Below, one piece after another: positions 8,201 to 8,764 of a stretch of 8,764 nt of DNA. Each line of letters begins with the position of its first letter. Position 1 is the stretch's first letter. Below the pieces are notes generated by a model, which worked only from the letters and a program-made list of their open reading frames with translations, had not been told where the DNA came from and searched no databases. The DNA comes from an uncultured Clostridia bacterium (GTDB taxonomy: Bacteria; Bacillota; Clostridia; UBA1381), in assembly GCA_944391635.1 (NCBI GenBank), contig CALXUL010000341.1, positions 1 to 8,764 of the forward strand, given 5' to 3'. Both the position numbers and the translations under genes were made by a program.

Positions 8201-8320
8201 TCAACCAACAAAAAGGAATATAGATCGTATAGCTATAAACGAATTCAATTTATTTCTCAAAATGAAGATCTTTATTTTCAACCTGATATTTTGATTGATG
8301 AAAATAGCTTTCTTAAGTAA
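4670..8320 (+). CDS. Multidomain methyltransferase - coiled coil - glycosyltransferase - glycosyltransferase protein
   Basis: A 1216-residue cytoplasmic protein, with no signal peptide or obvious membrane segment, probably building and modifying the glycan exported by the upstream Wzm/Wzt pair. Order of parts: a class I SAM methyltransferase (1-205); an Asn-rich coiled coil (about 224-315); a linker with NSYTWKI (313-319), of a type often found between coiled coils and glycosyltransferases; a second short helical stretch (360-415); a TuaH-like GT-B domain (415-750); a GT4 domain (765-1132) paralogous to the 1283-2491 gene; and an 84-residue tail of unknown nature. Each catalytic part keeps core motifs. 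The arrangement recalls E. coli O9a WbdD (methyltransferase plus coiled-coil ruler), but no kinase domain is seen and the glycosyltransferases are fused rather than separate. It could instead simply be a multifunctional assembly enzyme with side-chain methylation. The domain calls are firm; the combined role is inference. Confidence 0.9.
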   Translation: MNNSKINSQEYWEDRFESNDWKVNKGREQTHYFYTILTKLLPTWITQDIRSNNLLIYDFGCAEGQGMPLLQERLGSNIIGIDFSSFAIESAKNNYPQYNFEIGDIKDFNKDIDVAILSNIIEHFCNPYEIVKKLSKNVSKYLIILVPFEEKNLMPEHEYEFNYSNIPILIGAFQLVYFEEYDCLQDQNGLFLGKQILLIYSRESIINENLNIGQLTGTFKNDGTESLLNQIELITQNNSNLRIQLENISDDNVKLKEQIQNITHLNCLLKSDLQTNIDKYSKCSDEYNNLLAIYEGLNTAYKQLNLNYNNLVNSYTWKIANIEFQIAKKFHLLDIVNKCIQIRKRGINLRSNYRVSSNGENLKKTVAELEKIVSDTSSENQLLTYINTQSEIFEDILNRPLSDISLELKRILYYRKYKGIVVYPHAVKWEPIQRPQHFLRELANQGYICFFCENTDYDEDIKEVYPNLFVVKNGEISLLPIIQDQYVILLITYFLQTLFAKYVPQKVIWFDILDKLDFFSQSGKISDAIYKSLVKDADIVSYSADALKEYALSRTDAFKLPNGVNLNDFSIRDEDAPSDMKTILETGNKIVGYYGAIESWFDVDSVLYLANHSSYEIVLIGNPNTDISNKLVHERIHLLGRKDYKDLISYAKYFDVAIIPFIVNDLTNAVSPVKFFEFAALGIPTVSSEISEMLQYKCSLVQTYKSYKEMVEKIDLLCYYNTEKGILKEIAFENTWSKRIESVLEKLLDIRYLSTLANIKNSGCLALETVTFFKFDGSTYYSGGAERYLIDLDEICKELNLKLRVYQYAEYDWVRFYDNLEVIGMGAKENDPNLYTVDLKNEMNDLFRRNTLNQTALNLYSAFHLLQGKSTATTIGISHGIFWDTEANHYTNGVDFWNANSEIISAAKNCDYMVSVDTNTCNWFQTIDYNLSRKIKYIPNYVNTSEFTCSEKCNTDRIIITYPRRLYAARGLYIVLDILDDILKKFPNTEFHFVGKGFAEDTKHVQEKISQWGDRVKWYSKSPDQMHEVYKESDISLVPTMYSEGTSLSCLEALSSGNIVICTRVGGLTDLIINGFNGLLIEPDSDSLKNALINILSNPDKMQMLKKNAVATAQSFSKDIWKERWKEILRMAIGNTATSPYTKCKRCLIRLKHENTLNEKLLKCICQYLSEGYYVFISTNKKEYRSYSYKRIQFISQNEDLYFQPDILIDENSFLK
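5339..5614 (+). other. Domain: coiled coil
   Basis: Residues about 224-315 of the 4670-8320 protein show leucine/isoleucine spacing at 3-4 residue steps (for example LRIQLENISDDNVKLKEQI at 241-259) and many N, Q, K and E residues, with no proline. A continuous coil of about 90 residues would be roughly 13 nm long. Oligomer state cannot be read from the sequence. Confidence 0.7.
5912..6919 (+). other. Domain: TuaH-like GT-B glycosyltransferase
   Basis: Residues about 415-750 of the 4670-8320 protein. YPHAVKWEPIQRPQHF (423-438) is the typical opening of this group. LPNGVNLNDF (560-569) marks the start of the C-terminal half, and VGYYGAIESWFD (591-602) is highly typical of TuaH-like enzymes. 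The usual E-x7-E appears as a variant in SPVKFFEFAALGIP (671-684): only E677 is kept, and A669 occupies the first position. That substitution is common in this subgroup, so the domain is probably active. Confidence 0.75.
6962..8065 (+). other. Domain: GT4-type glycosyltransferase, paralogue of the 1283-2491 gene
   Basis: Residues about 765-1132 of the 4670-8320 protein. It has the glycine loop SGGAERY (782-788), ISHGIFWD (877-884), SVDTNTCNWF (915-924), YIPNYVN (937-943), TYPRR (961-965) and an intact E-x7-E in SEGTSLSCLE (E1044, E1052). Residues 1042-1129 align without gaps to residues 310-397 of the stand-alone enzyme, with about 42 of 88 positions identical by hand count. Confidence 0.87.
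8066..8317 (+). other. C-terminal tail of unknown nature
   Basis: Residues 1133-1216 of the 4670-8320 protein. It follows the terminal GT4 helix, so it is extra to that fold. It has a CxxC (C1144, C1147), a CxC (C1164, C1166) and an alternating helix/strand pattern: LLKCICQYLSEGYYVFIST (1161-1179), RIQFIS (1191-1196), PDILID (1205-1210). This looks like the first part of a Rossmann-like or GT-B N-terminal half that stops abruptly at the TAA of 8318-8320. The domain type is not recognised. Confidence 0.4.
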
Positions 8321-8330
8321 ATAATGATAA

Positions 8331-8405
8331 GAGATGTATGGATGGGAGACGTTCACATATGGTTCCGTGAGAAATTTGAGGCGAAAGTCCGCTTGTTTAA
8401 TCGGC
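8331..8405 (+). mobile_element. Possible remnant of a group II intron 3' end (domains V-VI)
   Basis: Bases 8331-8365 start GAG and end GGTTC, the usual borders of group II domain V. They can fold as a lower helix 8331-8340 with 8356-8365 (one A/G mismatch, several G-U pairs), a bulged A8355, and an upper stem with two mismatches capped by the GNRA loop GAGA (8346-8349). The catalytic triad would read AGA instead of AGC, so it would be inactive. CGTGAG (8366-8371) resembles the linker to domain VI. Bases 8372-8398 form a second imperfect hairpin with a GAAA loop (8383-8386), followed by TTTAATCG, which could hold the branch-point A. No reverse transcriptase/maturase or 5' intron half is in the window. 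Pairing was done by eye and the upper stem is poor. Confidence 0.27.
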
Positions 8406-8502
8406 AGAGAGGATGGGAATACTCACCTCTTCCTACTGGATTTTTACCACTTCGGACCATGTTGGCTCGAAGTAAATTGACGGAAATAGTATTTTATTGT
8501 AA

Positions 8503-8655
8503 ACTAAAAGAGAATTTGAAACAGATGAGATGAAACAAATGGACAAAGAAATTTGATGAATAATAGCTGTAAGGAAATTTGCAATAAAATGGTGGGAAAC
8601 AATTATTTCCGGAGAATATAAAGAGTATTATGCAAGGATGTACGGGTATAAATAA
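8503..8655 (+). pseudogene. Decayed reading frame, C-terminal fragment of an unknown protein
   Basis: One forward frame is open from 8503 (after a TAA at 8500-8502) to a TAA at 8653-8655, except for two consecutive TGA codons at 8554-8559. It reads REFETDEMKQMDKEI, two stops, then IIAVRKFAIKWWETIISG and further residues rich in Y, E and K. The composition looks like real protein rather than chance translation. A local frame change at the stops would give KEFDE, joining both halves. ATG codons at 8530 and 8539 lie before the stops; neither has a convincing ribosome site. The family is not recognised. It may be the end of a gene whose body was lost when the 8321-8500 segment was rearranged. Confidence 0.35.
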
Positions 8656-8662
8656 TCACCTG

Positions 8663-8712
8663 CAAACAGTCCGCCGGCATCAACAGAAGACCGGCGGGCT
8701 GTTTGATTTTAT
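8663..8712 (+). terminator. Intrinsic transcription terminator
   Basis: Arms 8663-8677 and 8691-8705 pair over 15 bp with a single G-T wobble and a GC-rich core (CCGCCGG with CCGGCGG). The loop is 13 bases, and ATTTTAT follows. It stands out from the AT-rich surroundings and probably ends the + strand operon. On the minus strand the hairpin is not followed by a T run, so minus-strand termination would be weak. Confidence 0.8.
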
Positions 8713-8764
8713 AGGAACATGAATTTTTTCAGCTTTTGCTTTACCCAGATATTCAGGGGATGAA
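8709..8764 (-). CDS. Possible C-terminus of a convergent gene (partial)
   Basis: Read on the minus strand from the window edge, one frame gives HPLNIWVKQKLKKFMFL and then TAA (8709-8711), directly beside the terminator hairpin. The basic, hydrophobic end looks like a natural C-terminus, and a convergent gene would explain why the hairpin sits here. Only 18 codons are visible, so the product cannot be named and chance is possible. Confidence 0.3.
   Translation of the reverse strand, partial: HPLNIWVKQKLKKFMFL

Noticed and set aside
4670..8320. WbdD-type kinase domain in the fusion protein
   Set aside because: No protein-kinase-like motifs are seen between the methyltransferase and the coiled coil, so the WbdD comparison is limited to methyltransferase plus coil.
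8324..8533. 69-codon + strand ORF after the fusion gene
   Set aside because: It has no ribosome site, low-complexity support and no recognisable domain, and its first part overlaps the hairpins of the possible intron remnant. Treated as chance.
8718..8762. Short + strand ORF (MNFFSFCFTQIFRG) after the terminator, and a GGGG followed by ATG at the window end
   Set aside because: Too short and lies just past a terminator; the minus-strand reading of the same bases looks more protein-like.
1..8764. CRISPR array, tRNA, rRNA or transposase genes
   Set aside because: No regularly spaced direct repeats, cloverleaf-like segments, rRNA stretches or transposase motifs were seen on either strand.

Overview
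The window is an AT-rich stretch of a cell-surface polysaccharide locus. The base composition, the strong GGAGG-type ribosome sites and the protein style suggest a low-GC Firmicute, most likely a gut-type Clostridia/Lachnospiraceae. That placement is inference; no marker gene is present. All substantial genes lie on the + strand, head to tail, with gaps of 1 to 24 bases, so they probably form one transcript that enters from the left.

Layout. Bases 1-156 hold the 3' end of an upstream reading frame, possibly a glycosyltransferase, interrupted by an in-frame TAG. Next come wecB (UDP-GlcNAc 2-epimerase, 157-1281), a stand-alone GT4-type glycosyltransferase (1283-2491), a Wzm-type ABC permease (2516-3328) and a Wzt-type ATPase with a C-terminal carbohydrate-binding domain (3350-4657). 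Last is a 1216-residue multidomain protein (4670-8320) ordered methyltransferase - coiled coil - TuaH-like glycosyltransferase - GT4 glycosyltransferase - short unexplained tail. From 8321 to 8662 there is no intact gene. This stretch has a possible group II intron 3'-end remnant (about 8331-8405) and a decayed reading frame (8503-8655). A 15-bp hairpin terminator (8663-8705 plus a short T run) closes the block. The last 56 bases may be the C-terminus of a convergent minus-strand gene.

How the genes may work together. WecB would supply UDP-ManNAc. The glycosyltransferases would build a glycan on a cytoplasmic lipid carrier, and Wzm/Wzt would export it. No initiating sugar-phosphate transferase, flippase or polymerase is visible, which fits an ABC-transporter-dependent pathway whose remaining genes lie outside the window.

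The most interesting feature is the 1216-residue protein beside a Wzt that has a carbohydrate-binding domain. In the known E. coli O9a-type systems a methyltransferase with a coiled-coil ruler (WbdD) caps the chain, and the Wzt C-terminal domain recognises the cap. Here methyltransferase, coiled coil and two glycosyltransferases are fused in one polypeptide. The last glycosyltransferase is a clear paralogue of the stand-alone enzyme two genes upstream of the ATPase gene. This suggests, but does not prove, a one-protein polymerise-measure-cap device in a Firmicute.
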